In this document: in pieces, positions 23,330 to 33,576 of the stretch
How the letters are laid out: the number at the start of each line of letters is the position of its first letter
Numbering within the stretch: position 1 is the first letter of the stretch
Assembly (NCBI RefSeq): GCF_023065955.2
Contig: NW_026622808.1
Location: forward strand, 39,754,475 to 39,818,474
Direction: 5' to 3'
Source of the DNA: Ursus arctos
Taxonomy: Eukaryota > Chordata > Mammalia > Carnivora > Ursidae
Length of the DNA stretch: 64,000 nt
Made by a program: the position numbers and the translations under genes
The notes under the pieces: generated by a model
What the model was told of the DNA's origin: nothing
The model's input: the letters and a program-made list of their open reading frames with translations, nothing else
The model's database searches: none

Positions 23330-23625
23330 TAAAAAGGCAGTGTGCAGAGTGGTTAAGAGCTGGGAGGTGAGAGAGGAGAGTTAGGGACTACTGTTGAAGA
23401 GATCACTGTGTGGGTTCATGTCCTGCTTCTTCCTGTTCACTTGGTGACTTCTGGCAAGTAATTTAACCTCTCTGTGCCTCAGGTTTCTTGTTTATAAAGT
23501 GGGGATAATAATAATACCTCATGGGGGATTGTGAGAATTAAATGAGTTAATAATACATGTGAAGGACTTAATAATACAGACAGAGTCTGACACAGTAAGG
23601 ACTCAATAAATGTTAACTGTTTTTA
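23330..23625 (+). mobile_element. MIR SINE, near full length
   Basis: 'CAGAGTGGTTAAGAGC', 'TTTAACCTCTCTGTGCCTCA', 'GTGGGGATAATAATAATACC' and 'AAGGACTCAATAAATGTTAA'. About 55 bp of non-MIR sequence separates the head from the core. Confidence 0.85.
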
Positions 23626-24280
23626 CTGATAGGTAAGATTCTTTCTAGTGCAGTCATTTATTTCCAATAATATTATTAGTCAAGTGAGTGATTCTCAAAT
23701 TTGTCTATCATTTGGAAATTTAGCTAATTTTTTATTTAGATATTTTTGAGATGATGGAGACTATTGATTTGTGAAATTGAATATTTTGAGGTCCCTCTTC
23801 CCCTCCCCCACCTTTATTTAATGTCTTTTGTCTTATTACAGGCAGCTTCTTTGGGGCCCTAAGTTATCTCATTGTTGAGAGTACTTTATAGACCTTTTCA
23901 GCAGTAAAAAATCTCATTTGATTTTATAGAGATTTTTTTCTAACTCTTTTTGTTCTGAAGCTAATGTATGTAGCTTAATATATTTGTAATTAAATTGTAT
24001 AGTCTGTTAGGTTGTACCTATGTTTCTTCAACTATTGTCTTAATTTTAAATTTAGGAAATGGCATAAAGCCCAAGGAAATGTTATAATCCAATCGACTAG
24101 TCCATTCTAGGAAAAGCTAATTTATAAAGTCAGCTAGAAGTTGTTAGAGCATGACGTACAGTGTGACTGGATTGATGCATAGATGTTACTTAACTTAATC
24201 CCAGAAAAAGAATGTATCCAAATGCTTTAAGAGATAAATCTGAGTATGTGAAAATCACTTTCAGAGTCAGCAACCATGTT

Positions 24281-24299
24281 AATGCATTTTGGAACTCTG
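24281..24299 (+). repeat. 19-bp direct repeat, first copy
   Basis: AATGCATTTTGGAACTCTG here and at 24515-24533, identical. The second copy starts one base after the inner edge of the 105-bp inverted-repeat arm, so the pair brackets 24300-24514 like a target-site duplication. Confidence 0.93.
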
Positions 24300-24408
24300 A
24301 ATACACACTACAGGAATAGATGACTTTCATAATATTATATCATTTTCTTTCACTGACTATATGAGATACTTAATTAAGTCTTCAGTTGAATAGTGACTCT
24401 ACCACTAT

Positions 24409-24513
24409 CAATTTTGCTAACTTAATATAACCTATTTGTAAAATATTTATTTCTGTGATCACTAGCAAGAATGAATGTTTCTTTGCTACGTATATTTATC
24501 TCGAATGAACAGG
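24409..24513. repeat. Left arm of a perfect 105-bp inverted repeat
   Basis: Compared base by base, its reverse complement is identical to 26912-27016 over all 105 bp. Similarity stops abruptly inside the loop and fades within about 10 bp outside. It is not a repeat family I recognise. The arms enclose 2398 bp holding two SINE copies, the PDHA1 pseudogene and a third SINE. Confidence 0.97.
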
Positions 24514-24514
24514 A

Positions 24515-24533
24515 AATGCATTTTGGAACTCTG
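24515..24533 (+). repeat. 19-bp direct repeat, second copy
   Basis: Identical to 24281-24299. It abuts the inverted-repeat junction. Confidence 0.93.
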
Positions 24534-25203
24534 TGAGCAAAATTTTTGGAAATTTTTGTCTGTGAGCAAGTCACTGTATGGTACCTCAGTTTATAATGGC
24601 AGTGATAATGAAGATGATTACATTTTTTTCATACTGGGGATAAGAATGAGTTATATTTTAATACATTTATTCTTACATCTTTAGAAGCTCTCCCCTTCTC
24701 TGCACGGTTGTAGCTGTAGTAAGCAGCCCACTACAAAGGTCATTATTAATTCTGTGTTAGAGAACAAATTAGTTGAGTAACATTGCCAGGAAGCAAAAGG
24801 CAAGAATTTGACTTCCACAGTTAAGGGATGCAGTTTGTTACTTAAAACAGATATTAGAGGATATTTTCCTCTAATTATAATGACTTTTGTTTATAAAACA
24901 TACCTAGCTAATTCCCATAGCAGGAGAAAAGTGCTGTATTTTGATAGACAATCAGCTCGAGACAGCTTTGTGACTCACTGAAGGAAGAGGGGAGAGTTCT
25001 TTTCGCCTTAGGGATTGATTTTATTTTAGGATGAGTTCTTTGTGAGATATGAGAGAGTTACCACCCTACATGTCAAGTGTCTTACTCTGTCTTCCCTGAG
25101 ATTTAACTCAATGCCTCCAAATTCCCCAAGTGTATACTTTTGTAACTTCTGCTACTTGGTTCATGTTAATTACATAGTGTTTATATTTCTCCCTCCATAT
25201 TTA
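24534..25203. other. Unclassified intronic sequence in the inverted-repeat loop
   Basis: No recognised gene or repeat. The short open frame starting at 24475 reads through the repeat arm and is not supported as a gene. Confidence 0.5.
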
Positions 25204-25205
25204 TT

Positions 25206-25377
25206 TTTTTAAAAGATTTTTATTTGAGAGAGAGCAAGCGAGTATGAGTGGGGGGAGAAGCAGATGGAGAGAGATAGGCAGGCTCCCTGCTGAGCAGGGA
25301 GCCCGATGTGGTACTCAATCCCAGAACCCTGGGATCATGACCTGAGCCAAAGGCAGACTAAGCCACCCAGACGCCCC
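25206..25377 (-). mobile_element. CAN-SINE, antisense
   Basis: Runs from AAAAGATTTTTATTTGAGAG to AAGCCACCCAGACGCCCC. A few head bases are lost. Confidence 0.9.
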
Positions 25378-25408
25378 TTGCACCATAAACTTTAAAAGGT
25401 GGATTGTT

Positions 25409-25635
25409 GGGGCACCTGGGTGGCTCAGTTCAGTTAAATGTCTGACTCTTTGTTTTGGCTCAGGTCATAATCTCACAATTGTGGGATTGAGCCCCGAGTC
25501 GGGCTCCACACTCAGTGTGGAGTGTGCTTGAGAGTCTCTCTCTCCCTCTCCGTTTGCCCCTTTCCCTGCTGGTGTGCTCACGCACTCGCGTTCTCTCTCT
25601 CTCAGATAAAACAAATAAATAAATAAATATTTAAA
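25409..25635 (+). mobile_element. CAN-SINE
   Basis: 'GGGGCACCTGGGTGGCTCAG' head, a CT-rich middle and an AAATAAATAAATAAAT tail that abuts the PDHA1 pseudogene. Confidence 0.92.
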
Positions 25636-25636
25636 A

Positions 25637-26465
25637 CTTGAGATTGGATAAATATCATGGACCGTCTCATCTCAGCCTTACTGGGCTCACTGCTTTACCT
25701 TTACTTGTGGACTTCCTGTTCCAGAAATCTGTAGAGTTTACAAGACAAAGAGAAGCTTGTACTAAAGAAAAGGATGGATCAATGCACATGTACACCAAGA
25801 ACTGCTACTGGGGCAATGGCATGGTCAGAGATCTGGTCCCCCTGGGTGCTGGTATTGGTCTGGCCTATAAATACAATGGAAAAGAGGAGTTCTGCTTGAC
25901 TTTGTATTTGAAAATTACAATATGGCAGTTTTATGGAAATCACCATTTATTTTCATCTGTAAGAATAGCTGCTATGGAATGGGAGCATCTGGTGAGAGAG
26001 CAGCAGCTAGCACTGATTACTACAAGAGAGACAATTTTATTCCTGGGCTAAGAGCAGATGGAATGTATGTTCTATGTGTCCAGGAAGCAACAAAGATTGC
26101 AGCTGCCTATTATAGATCTGTAAAGGGGCCCATGCTGATGGAGCTGTAGACTCACCAATATCAAGGACACTGTATGAGTGATCCTGGAGTCAGTTATCAT
26201 ACACAAGAAGAAATTCAAGAAGAGTGACCTCATTATGCTTCTCAAAGATAGAATAGTAGACAGCAGTACTGTCAGTGTTGAAGAATTAAAGGAAACTGAT
26301 GTTGAGGTGGGTAAAGAAATTAAAAACACAGTCCAGTTTGCAGCAGTTGATTATGAACCAATTTTAGAAGAATTAAGACATATCTACAGCAACAATCCAC
26401 CTTTTAATGACTGTGTAATAATGGAAACCACTTCTGGATTTTTTGGTAGATAAGCAGCTACCAGA
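25637..26465 (+). pseudogene. PDHA1: 5'-truncated processed pseudogene of PDHA1 (pyruvate dehydrogenase E1-alpha)
   Basis: Intronless similarity to the mitochondrial PDH E1-alpha subunit. The first frame carries GSMHMYTKN and [18 protein letters not shown]. The next carries [12 protein letters not shown] and [10 protein letters not shown], and the last [10 protein letters not shown] and [12 protein letters not shown]. Lesions: the 5' half of the transcript is absent; about 31 nt is lost near 25906, removing the thiamine-diphosphate GDG...N motif and shifting the frame; a TAG stop lies at 26146; about 11 nt is lost near 26219, causing a second shift. The C-terminal end after NPPF is not recognisable, so the 3' limit is approximate. 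PDHA2 is itself a retrogene of PDHA1, so either could be the closest relative. Non-functional. Confidence 0.92.
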
Positions 26466-26618
26466 GCCTAAAGCCAAGTGAAGGCAAATAAAATCAGTGG
26501 GCATCTAAATAAACATTGAGAACTTTGGTTCCATGAAAAATGAGAAAAATGGAAATGGGACATCATTTGCATTCATTATGAGAGAAAAATGAAAATATGG
26601 AACACATAAAATGCCCCT

Positions 26619-26648
26619 TTTTTAAAAGATTATTTAATTAATTAATTA

Positions 26649-26679
<31 letters not shown>

Positions 26680-26840
26680 AGAGAGACAGCCAGCCAGAGA
26701 GGGAACACAAGCAGGGGGAGTGGGAGAGGAAGAAGCAGACTCCCAGCGGAGGAGCCTGATGCGGGGCTTGATCCCAGGACTCTGGGATCACGCCCTGAGC
26801 CGAAGGCAGACGCTTAATGACTGAGCCACCCAGGTGCCCC
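26619..26840 (-). mobile_element. CAN-SINE, antisense
   Basis: (TTAA)n/(TTTA)n tail complement, ending GAGCCACCCAGGTGCCCC. Flanks TAAAATGCCCCTTTTT and TAAAATGCCCTTTTT. Confidence 0.94.
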
Positions 26841-26911
26841 TAAAATGCCCTTTTTAACATAAAAGAAGGCCATCAAGACTATTGTAGATCAACAGGCCAA
26901 CGAAAAAGCAG

Positions 26912-27016
26912 CCTGTTCATTCGAGATAAATATACGTAGCAAAGAAACATTCATTCTTGCTAGTGATCACAGAAATAAATATTTTACAAATAGGTTATAT
27001 TAAGTTAGCAAAATTG
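26912..27016. repeat. Right arm of a perfect 105-bp inverted repeat
   Basis: Exact reverse complement of 24409-24513. AGCCTGTTCA at 26910-26919 recurs at 27090-27099, a possible microhomology or small duplication at this breakpoint. Confidence 0.97.
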
Positions 27017-28275
27017 TTAGTAGTAGAAAGGTTATGGTAGTGATGTTGCTTCCTACATTGACCTAGTTCGTGTGCAAAGCAACATGACCAGCCTGTTCAG
27101 ATCTTTGGAATAGTAAGATTCTGAGGCAACTTTCATTTTAGCTTCCTTGAATGTAATTGAAAGTTTTTAATAGTAAATTACTAAGGAAGGGAATAAATCA
27201 AAAGATAAGAAAACAGCTGCAGATTTTCCCCATGTGCTGAAGTTGAGTCTGGTTGTGCTTTCCTCTCCACTGTGTCTGTGACTCATTCCAACTCTGGAAG
27301 CACTAACCCAACATAGCTTTTTTTCTTTCTGGCCCAGAAGAGCGCATGTTTGCTCTGTTGTAGTCTGAATCCTGCTTTTATAGCTTTGGCTAAATCCAGT
27401 GTTCTTTAATCCAATGACTTTAATCCAATGACTCACACCTTGGGAGTTCCCCACCCCACTCTAAGAGAAAATGCTATAAACTTTCCCTTTGGAGTAAATC
27501 CGTCAGTTCTTGCTGCATTTTACTGATTTTGCTTTAGGCGCTCATATGAAAATATGCTTCCCGTTGATTTTTTTTTTTTAAAGTTCCTTGTGGTGTTCTT
27601 CTGTTTAGGTGGGACCAAACACTTGTGTCACTCGAAGTTAGTACACTACAGTACAGTTATCCAACAATCAGTGATTTTTTAGTTTGACAAATTGTCTGCC
27701 TAAAAGTGATAAAATCAAGAAATGGAAATTGATCCTTGCTCTATTTATTTTCTCCGTGCGTCTTTCAAGTTATCTTTTTTTCTTCCAACATCAAAAACTC
27801 TTTACATTTCTGGTAGGTTTTTATTGCATTGATAATATTTTTCCCTAATTTCTAACATCATAGGTTTCTACATCATCTATGTTTATAAATACTTTTCCTT
27901 GTTATATAAGGCTGTAAGATTTTTATATTGTTAGTTGAGCTTATGTGAAGTCATAGGTAATGTGTAACAATCAAGAAATTAGGAATGATAAAAAGCAAAA
28001 AATTCTTAATCATTTTATTATGCTTGACAGTGATTTTGGTTTATTAAGAAATATATTACCAATTTTCTGTATATAGAACAACCACAAATACACTTCTACT
28101 ACAACTGGAAATAGTCTCTTCCTGTAGGTAGTGGCGTAGCTGTGCTTAGTCTCTTCAGGCGTTTCCACTCAAATTGACTTGACTACTTAAGGATCTCAGG
28201 AAGAGAAGGCCCTGTAGGTTCTATTAATTTTTGAAAAATTAATGCAACAGAATTGAAAAGTTCAGACTGTTATGT
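27017..28275. other. Unclassified intronic sequence
   Basis: Contains a perfect 14-bp tandem repeat TTAATCCAATGACT (27406-27419, 27420-27433). No supported gene. Part may be an old LTR or DNA element that I cannot name. Confidence 0.45.
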
Positions 28276-28279
28276 GATT

Positions 28280-29285
28280 CGACTTCTTGATCTCTGATTT
28301 CTGCCAGCTTATTTAGGTCACTTACAGCATTTCTTGTTACACTGGGAGAGGTCTATTTCCCTGGCGTCTTGGAGGTTTCTTTCCCTGATTTTTCTTATAC
28401 CTTTCTGACTGTCCTATCTGATATCCCTTCAAGCATTTTCTTCACTAATTTCTCCTTAAATGCTTGTGTGCCTTAAAGTTCAGTCATTGTTTTCCCTGTA
28501 ATTGTTACTTTTGGATCATCTCATACATCATAATAATTTTAATAACCACTCAAATGCTGATGCCTTTCAGATATCTTGAGCCTGAAGGTCCGAGTTTTCT
28601 ATCTTCTGCCTGCTTACATTGACTCACTTGGATGTCCTATAAAGACTCCAAAAGCAGTAGACCCCAAAGTGAAATGAATCATTCACTCTCCCCCCCCAAA
28701 TATTTCCAAATACAGATAATGGCATTATCATCTGCCTAGTAACCCACGCTAGAAACTGCTACCTTCAACACTGAACCAATAGGATCTATCACTAAACCCC
28801 TTTTACTACTGACGCTACTGTAGTTAAGAACCTTGTTATTTCTTTATTTTAGTAGCCTCATAACTGGGTTCCCTGCCTTCACTCTAGTACCCCTCAAACT
28901 ATCCCCTCCCCATGTGCAATGTCATTTTGATCTCAGTACTTTCCTTCCTAAATCCTATAGTGGCAAGTCCTCTGTCATCATACAATAAAGGTTGTTCTGC
29001 TATATATGTCTTAAAAAGCTTGGTGACTGCTTACCTCTCCAGCCTCAGTCCTGTACTTCACATGCCAGGTCCCCTCCTCAGTCTCCCCCACCCCCACCCC
29101 ATGTTGTTTCTTACCTCTTTTTGCTCACTGTGTTTCAATCCCTTCTCTACTCTCTTGACTCACTCTTAGTCCACCTTCATGACTCAGGATGGACAGCTTC
29201 TTTAGGAAGCCACTTCTAAATCCTCAGGGAGCCCTTCCAAGTGTCCTTCCTCTCTACTGGATCATTCCTGTTAGTATAGGAAACT
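28280..29285 (+). mobile_element. L2-type LINE 3' region
   Basis: 'AGACTCCAAAAGCAGTAGAC', 'GCCTCATAACTGGGTTCCCT', 'CAGGATGGACAGCTTCTTTA' and 'GGAAGCCACTTCTAAATCCT' follow L2 ORF2/3' order. Heavily mutated. Confidence 0.65.
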
Positions 29286-29532
29286 GTGATTTTTCTTTTA
29301 TTTAAAGAAAAAATTATCTTGACTTCACTTTCTCTTCTAGCTATTGATCATTTTTTTGATAAAATTTTTTATTGAGGTATAATTGATATAAAACATTATA
29401 TTAGGTTCAGGTATGCAACATGATGAGTCAGTATTTTTATATATTGGGAAGTGATCACCACAATAAGTCCAGATAACATCCATCATCATACATAGTTACA
29501 GAATTTTTTTCTTGTTATAAGAACTCTTAAGA

Positions 29533-29720
29533 GGGGTGCCTGGGTGGCACAGCGGTTAAGCGTCTGCTTTCGGCTCAGGGCGTGATCCCGGCGTTCCGGG
29601 ATCGAGCCCCACATCAGGCTCCTCCGCTATGAGCCTGCTTCTTCCTTTCCCACTCCCCCTGCCTGTGTTCCCTCTCTCGCTGGCTGTCTCTATCTCTGTC
29701 AAATGAGTAAATAAAATCTT
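29533..29720 (+). mobile_element. CAN-SINE, young, left member of a tail-to-tail pair
   Basis: Full length, ending AAATAAAATCTT, and followed at once by an antisense partial SINE. Confidence 0.95.
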
Positions 29721-29826
29721 ATTTTATTTATTTATCGAGCCTGATGTGGGGCTCGATCCCGGAATGCCGGGATCACTCCCTGAGCCGAAGGCAGACGCTT
29801 AACCGCTGTGCCACCCAGGCGACCCT
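29721..29826 (-). mobile_element. CAN-SINE, antisense, internally deleted
   Basis: ATTTTATTTATTTAT joins directly to CGAGCCTGATGTGGGGC, so the CT-rich middle is missing. It ends CACCCAGGCGACCC. Confidence 0.92.
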
Positions 29827-30164
29827 ACAATACAGGATTATTAACCATAGTCACTATGCTGTACATTACATCCCTGTGACATATTTATTTTATAACCAGA
29901 ATTTTATATGTTTTGACACCCTTCACCCATTTCTCCTGACCCTAACCCCTGCCTCTAGCAACCGCCAGTCTGTTCTATCTATGAGCTTGTTTTTGTTTTT
30001 TTTTTTTGGTTTAAGATCCCACATGTGAGTGAAATCATATGGTATTTGTCTTTCTCTGATTTATTTCACTTAGCATAATGCCCTCAAGGTCAGTCTATGT
30101 TGTCACTAATGACAAGATTTTGTTCTTTTAACGGCTGAATAATATTCCATGGTATGTGTATATA

Positions 30165-30168
<4 letters not shown>

Positions 30169-30203
<35 letters not shown>
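30169..30203. repeat. (TG)n microsatellite
   Basis: About 17 TG units in the same position of an L1 3' end as the (GT)n at 471-496. Confidence 0.95.
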
Positions 30204-30205
<2 letters not shown>

Positions 30206-30672
30206 CACTTTTTCTTTATCCATTCATCCACCAGTGGACACTTAGGTTGTCTCCATACCTTGGCTATTATAAATAACGCTACAGTGAAAATGGGGGTACA
30301 TATATCTTTTTGAGTTAGTGTTTTCGTTTTTCTCAGGCAGATACCCAGAAGTGGAATTCCTGGATCATACGGTAGTTCTCTTTTTAGTTTTTTTGAGGAA
30401 CCTCCAGACCATTTTCCGTAGTTGTTCCACCAGTTCACATTCCCACCAAAGTGCACAGGGATCTGTTTTCTCTGCATCCTTACCAACACTTTATTTCTTG
30501 ACTTTTTGATAATAGCCATTCCAACAGGTATGAGGTGATACCTCGTTGCGGTTTTGATTTATATTTCCCTGATGATTAGTGATGTTGAGCATCTTCTCAT
30601 GTACCTGTTAGACATCTGTATGTCTTCTTTGGAAAAATGTCTGTTGAGATCCTCTGCCCATTTTTTAATCAG

Positions 30673-30674
30673 AT

Positions 30675-30726
<52 letters not shown>

Positions 30727-30727
30727 T
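30673..30727. repeat. (TTTC)n microsatellite
   Basis: About 14 TTTC units within antisense L1 ORF2. It is not linked to a SINE tail. Confidence 0.94.
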
Positions 30728-30887
30728 CATCTTGTGTTGGATGAGTTCTTTATATATTTTGGATATTTACCCCTTATTAGATAAATGATTTGCAAATATT
30801 TTGTCATTCAGTAGATTGCCTTTTTTGTTCATGGTTTTCCTGGCTGTGCATGCTCATTTCTTTGCTTCCCTTTAGAGAAAACCTCTT

Positions 30888-31076
30888 TTTAAAAAAAAAA
30901 AAAAGATTTTATTTATTCATTTGAGAGAGAGAGCGCACAGAGGGGACAGGCAGAGGGAGAGGGACAAGCAGACTCTCGACCGAGGAGGGAGTCTGACACA
31001 GGGCTCCATCCCAGGACCCGAAGATCATGACCTGAGACAAAGGCAGACACTTAACATCTGAGCTACCCAGGCACCC
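30888..31076 (-). mobile_element. CAN-SINE, antisense
   Basis: Poly-A complement, GAGAGAGAG tract, and GAGCTACCCAGGCACCCC end. Flanks TTAGAGAAAACCTCTT and CTAGAGCAAAACTTCTT. Confidence 0.92.
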
Positions 31077-31165
31077 CTAGAGCAAAACTTCTTAAAAGAT
31101 TTGTCTATTTGTGTGGTTTCTCATCCCTCTCATTCATTTTCTCTTGAATCATTCTGATAAGGCTT

Positions 31166-31230
31166 TCTTTTCCTTTCCTTTCCTTTCCTTTCCTTTCCTT
31201 TCCTTTCCTTTCCTTTCCTTTCCTTTCTTT
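31166..31230. repeat. (TTTCC)n microsatellite at a SINE tail
   Basis: About 11 pentanucleotide units followed by T12, continuous with the antisense SINE. Confidence 0.93.
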
Positions 31231-31454
31231 TCCTTTTTTTTTTTTTAAGAGAGGGAAAGAGAGAGAGAGAGGTGGGTGGAGGGGTGGAGGGGTGGAGGGG
31301 TGGAGGGAGAGGGAGAGGGAGAGAGAGAATCTTAAGCAGGCTCCATGCCCAGCATGGAGCCCAACATGGGGCTCGATCTCACAACCCTGAGATCATGACC
31401 TGAGCTGAAGTCAAGAGTCAGATGCTTAACCTACTGAGCCACCCAGGTGCCCCT
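31231..31454 (-). mobile_element. CAN-SINE, antisense
   Basis: AGAGGG/GGTGG-rich expansion at 31268-31300, and GAGCCACCCAGGTGCCCC end. Flanks TGATAAGGCTTTC and CGATCAAGCTTTC. Confidence 0.92.
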
Positions 31455-32140
31455 TTCCGATCAAGCTTTCATTCACTGCTACTTCCATATAGTTCTTGTC
31501 AAGGTCATCAGTGGCTTCCGGGTTGCTTTTCCAGTATTCAGTTTTTGGTTTTTTATCTTACTTGATTTTTCAGCATTATTTGACGTAGTTGATTTCTCCC
31601 ACGTTCTTGGAAGACATCATTCCCATAGCTTTGGGGACACACCACTTTCCCTTGATTCTTCTCATATTTCACTGGCCAACTTTTACATTTCCTTTGCTTG
31701 GTCTTTTTCTCTCTGACTGTAAATTTTGGACTGCTCCAAAGCTCTGTCCTTGGCCTTCTTGTCTGTCTTCTTGCTGTCTTGGTGATTTCATCCTGTCTCT
31801 TGACTTTAAATTCTTTGTATTTGCTGATGATAATAAAATTTTTATCTCAAGCTCAGACTTCTTCCCCAAGCTCTAAGCTCATGTCCAACTGTTTTTTTGA
31901 CATTTCCACCTGATGTCCAGCCGATACCTCAGATTTAATATGTCCAGAGCCAGAGTTCTATCCCTTCCTTCAACCTCAATAAAAAAACAAAAACAAGAAA
32001 CAAAAAGCAAAACCCCTCACCGTCAGCCCTTCCAGCTCACATAGAAGCAACTGCATCCTTCTAAGTTGCTTGGGATAAAAACTTTGGTATTGCTCTTGAC
32101 TCCTTTCTTTCATATTGTACACCCGATCTGTCAGGAAATC

Positions 32141-32695
32141 TTGTGATGTACAAATTGCATTTCCTGTAAGTGCTGTGTTGTGTAAAAGGTTAATGTTATG
32201 CTTTTTCAGTTTTACAACACTTATTTTAAGGGCAAGAATCCCGAAGACCATAGTTTTACCAAGTCTCTTAGTTTGAATTCCCCCAGTAAAGAATTCTGAT
32301 GGGTTGCTGAAGCTATTCCATTCAGAATTGAATCCTGTAATAAGAAAGAACAAAAGGAAGTGAGCTGCAAAAACTTTTAAGTATAGTTCAAAAGTCAGTG
32401 ATTTTACCTCTGAAGTCTGTTCTTCACTTGTGCAAGATGATGACTAGTTTACTAACCCTTTTGAATTTATTGAACTTCTTTCCTCTTTCATCTCCCTTGA
32501 TTGTTTACCTCTTTTCTTTCTAGCAGATTCTGTTTTTGTATGTTTTTCTCTCGTGTAGTTAAGTTTGTATCCCTGTTTTTTTTTCCTTCTTTTCATCGTC
32601 CTTTCACTGTCTTCCACTAAATGACTATGATGTGGAATTGAAAATTTGCTAGGCTTATTTAATAAAATTTTATATCTTTCTTAATTTTAAAGTTT
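32141..32695. other. Unclassified intronic sequence
   Basis: No supported gene. Possibly the continuation of degraded LINE sequence. Confidence 0.4.
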
Positions 32696-32699
32696 AACT

Positions 32700-33310
32700 A
32701 TTTAGGATTTCTTTTTGTGGAGATAAGCACTGTGAACGTTTTATATACATTCTTTCAGATTTTTATTTTATAATGGTGTATTACCATTAGAATCTATATA
32801 GTATATATCATTCTTTTTGTTAAAATATATATCATTTTTTTAAAAAAGGGATCACTGTATATCATGATATATTTTAATTTTAGTACCAATAACTCTACTT
32901 CATTTTTTGATGATTTTGGTATTGTGATTGTGATGTCTGATATTTCATCAGATCAGCATAATGTAGTTTGGTTAGGCGTTAGCTGTTTCTAGTTTTTAAC
33001 TTCTGTTAACCTTGCCTAGTGATTTTGCCATTGCTTATGCATTTGCCATTGTATATGTGTGTGTGAATATTTCAGTGTTTCTATAGGTTAGATTTCTGGA
33101 TGTGGAATTAAAGAGTATAAGCATTAAATATCTTCACAGGTATTGCTGAATTATTTCCCAAAAACATAGCAGTTTATATTCTCATGCCCAGTATGTGAGA
33201 CTGCTGTTTCTTCACATTCTTGCCAGAGCCAAGTATAACACTAGTTTTAATTTTTGCCAAACTGATATTGACCACTCTGTTAATTGGCCATCTTCCTGAA
33301 CTTTTAGGTC
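32700..33310 (-). mobile_element. Old L1/HAL1-like fragment, antisense
   Basis: 'TTTCTGGATGTGGAATTAAA', 'GTATTGCTGAATTATTTCCC' and 'CTTCACATTCTTGCCAGAGC' are reverse L1 3' landmarks. Strongly diverged. Confidence 0.6.
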
Positions 33311-33370
33311 TTTTGAGAATTTTGGAGTTACGTGCTTATTTACCCCTTCCCATATATCTCTTTCTCTCTC

Positions 33371-33576
33371 TCTTTATTTTTTAAAGAGATTTTTATTTAT
33401 TTGAGAGAGAAAACGTGAGGCGGGGGGGGGGGGTGCAGGGAGAGGGACAGAAGGAGAGGGAGAGAGAGAATCCCAGGCAGACTCCCAACTGAGTGCAGAG
33501 CCAGATGTGGGGCTCAGTCCCATGACCCTGAGATCAAGAGTCAGACGCTCAAGTGACTGAGCCATCTGGGCACCCA
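33371..33576 (-). mobile_element. CAN-SINE, antisense
   Basis: Includes a G11 run (33422-33432). Ends GAGCCATCTGGGCACCC. Confidence 0.9.

Larger units (their letters stand above)
29345..30850 (-). mobile_element. L1M 3' half, antisense
   Basis: The minus-strand frame at 30205-30519 encodes an ORF2 C-terminal-type peptide (ELPYDPGIPLLGIC, then DICTPIFTVALF) followed by the 3' UTR. Interrupted by two SINEs and microsatellites. Inactive. Confidence 0.9.
31077..32140 (+). mobile_element. L2-type LINE ORF2 region, interrupted by a SINE
   Basis: From 31455 it reads as L2 reverse-transcriptase sequence: 'TTTTTCAGCATTATTTGACG' (LDFSALFDVVDFSH, a CR1/L2 RT motif block), 'TCTGTCCTTGGCCTTCTTGT', then 'TTTGCTGATGATAATAAAAT' (FADDN, the RT catalytic box). 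Frameshifted. Confidence 0.82.

Noticed and set aside
25638..26051. 137-codon PDHA1-like frame as a gene
   Set aside because: It lacks the N-terminus and the cofactor motif, and is frameshifted. It is a pseudogene fragment.
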